From: Magnetominusculus dajiuhuensis
GTDB taxonomy: Bacteria; Nitrospirota; Thermodesulfovibrionia; Thermodesulfovibrionales; Magnetobacteriaceae
Length of the DNA: 6,195 nt
Assembly: GCF_046044395.1 (NCBI RefSeq)
Contig: NZ_JBJUSG010000171.1
Coordinates: forward strand, 1 to 6,195
Direction of reading: 5' to 3'
The notes beneath the pieces are model-generated. The model had not been told where the DNA came from. It did not search any database and saw nothing but the letters and a program-made list of their open reading frames with translations. Both the position numbers and the translations under genes were made by a program. Position 1 is the stretch's first letter. Every line of letters starts with the position of its first letter. Of the stretch, positions 5,845 through 6,195 are shown piece by piece.

Positions 5845-5943
5845 TTAACGTCCGTCAAACCCGGCTGTCAGTACGGGGGCCTCTATTGCCATTGCCGCGC
5901 CCGAAAGCAGGAGGACTATTATTAGTGAGGTTAATATTTTCAA
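5845..5943 (-). CDS. small signal-peptide-like ORF (secreted micropeptide or gene remnant)
   Basis: A minus-strand frame from TTG 5943 to TAA 5845 encodes 32 residues: a Lys at position 2, a hydrophobic core ILTSLIIVLLLSGAA, an A-M-A cleavage-like motif at about 17-19, then 13 residues ending GFDGR. This is a textbook signal peptide with almost no mature part. No ATG or Shine-Dalgarno site precedes it and an in-frame stop lies six codons upstream, so translation would be near-leaderless from the promoter at 5953-5986. It may be a tiny periplasmic peptide, or the 5' end of a secreted-protein gene that has lost the rest. It matches nothing I recognise. Confidence 0.3.
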   Translation of the reverse strand: MKILTSLIIVLLLSGAAMAIEAPVLTAGFDGR

Positions 5944-5952
5944 TACAGATAT

Positions 5953-5986
5953 ATTATATCAATAAAATATTACATGTATATTACAT
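5953..5986 (-). promoter_or_regulatory. PhoB/OmpR-box-like promoter with extended -10
   Basis: Read on the minus strand: ATGTAATA, TAC, ATGTAATA (two identical 8-mers with 11-base start-to-start spacing, 5986-5968), nine bases, then TATAAT (5958-5953) preceded by TGA, giving an extended -10. No -35 box is present; the repeats occupy its place. Helically phased direct repeats upstream of a -10 are the arrangement of PhoB/OmpR-family activated promoters. The region is AT-rich, so chance similarity is possible. An overlapping TACATGTA palindrome (5971-5978) is an alternative reading. Confidence 0.35.
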
Positions 5987-6063
5987 TAACACCAGGACAA
6001 ATTTGTTCTCCATCATAAGTAAGCGGTAGTTGCTTAGTTTGTTGTCACCTTTGTCCCTTTTTT

Positions 6064-6086
6064 GTCATTCCGGCTTGTCCGGAATC
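6064..6086. repeat. short palindromic intergenic repeat
   Basis: ATTCCGG (6067-6073), 5-base loop CTTGT, CCGGAAT (6079-6085), flanked by GTC and C. The form GTCATTCC...GGAATC resembles dispersed intergenic palindromes (ATTCCCGC-type) known from many proteobacterial and related genomes. Only one copy is in this window, so its repetitive nature is inferred. Confidence 0.45.
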
Positions 6087-6141
6087 GTCCCTTAAATGGT
6101 TGTTTCATGATGATTTTGCCTATTCTTAGGTATTAGGGATA

Positions 6142-6195
6142 ATAGGGGTAGGGAAGGCTCTCACCTCCCCTCCCTCCGAACCGTACAGGCGGATT
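6142..6195 (-). mobile_element. 3' end of a group II intron (domain V end and domain VI), partial
   Basis: On the minus strand the window edge begins with AATCCGC, CT, GTACGGTTC (6195-6178), the 3' half of the catalytic domain V hairpin: closing strand, two-base bulge and conserved ACGGTTC end. Domain VI follows: GGGGAGG (about 6173-6167) pairs with CCTTCCC (6157-6151) around a TGAGAG loop, and an outer GGG pairs with CCC. The A at 6149 is left unpaired, as expected for the branch-point adenosine, with seven nucleotides (CCCCTAT) after it. The intron would end at 6142 with AT, fitting the AY rule. The 5' part, including any reverse transcriptase/maturase gene, lies beyond 6195. Such introns are self-splicing ribozymes and retroelements. 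The intron class cannot be settled from this part. Confidence 0.75.

Overview
The window looks like a chromosomal stretch from a Gram-negative bacterium. It carries a PilZ protein with a CxxC zinc ribbon, a stand-alone receiver domain, a long TauE/SafE-type permease, AGGAGG ribosome-binding sites and sigma70-like promoters. Together with moderate base composition this would suit an uncultured Nitrospirota or a deltaproteobacterium-like lineage, but no marker gene is present and the taxonomy is only a guess.

Left edge (1-118): the last 26 codons of a plus-strand gene resembling the helix-turn-helix part of XRE regulators that are often fused to ImmA/IrrE peptidases. It stops abruptly at 81.

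Sugar cassette (119-2333, minus strand): a consensus-like sigma70 promoter drives an NAD-dependent SDR sugar epimerase/dehydratase (start 2234). This overlaps by 8 bases a DegT/StrS-family enzyme whose PLP lysine is replaced by histidine, as in the ColD/RfbH 3-dehydrases. The pair probably makes a 3-deoxy (3,6-dideoxy) sugar nucleotide for surface polysaccharide.

Signalling region (2374-3281, plus strand): a second consensus-like sigma70 promoter, diverging from the first, drives a zinc-ribbon/PilZ protein with both c-di-GMP-binding motifs intact. A CRP-like palindrome sits on its predicted transcription start. A gap of about 300 bases follows, holding an extended -10 promoter, a potentially structured RNA of about 170 nt, and a short terminator hairpin that directly abuts the ribosome-binding site of the next gene.

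Membrane operon (3282-5779, plus strand): single-domain response regulator, long TauE/SafE permease, and a two-TM protein with a large extracytoplasmic domain. The last two genes are 3 nt apart. The operon ends at a perfect 9-bp GC-rich terminator stem. Phosphorelay input to a transporter plus an uncharacterised partner is the most interesting protein-level module here.

Right edge (5780-6195): no long gene. On the minus strand there is a PhoB-box-like promoter (two 8-bp direct repeats, 11-bp period, extended -10) in front of a 32-codon signal-peptide-like ORF. Further right are a dispersed-type ATTCCGG palindrome and the 3' end of a group II intron (end of domain V, all of domain VI with its bulged A), which continues beyond the window.
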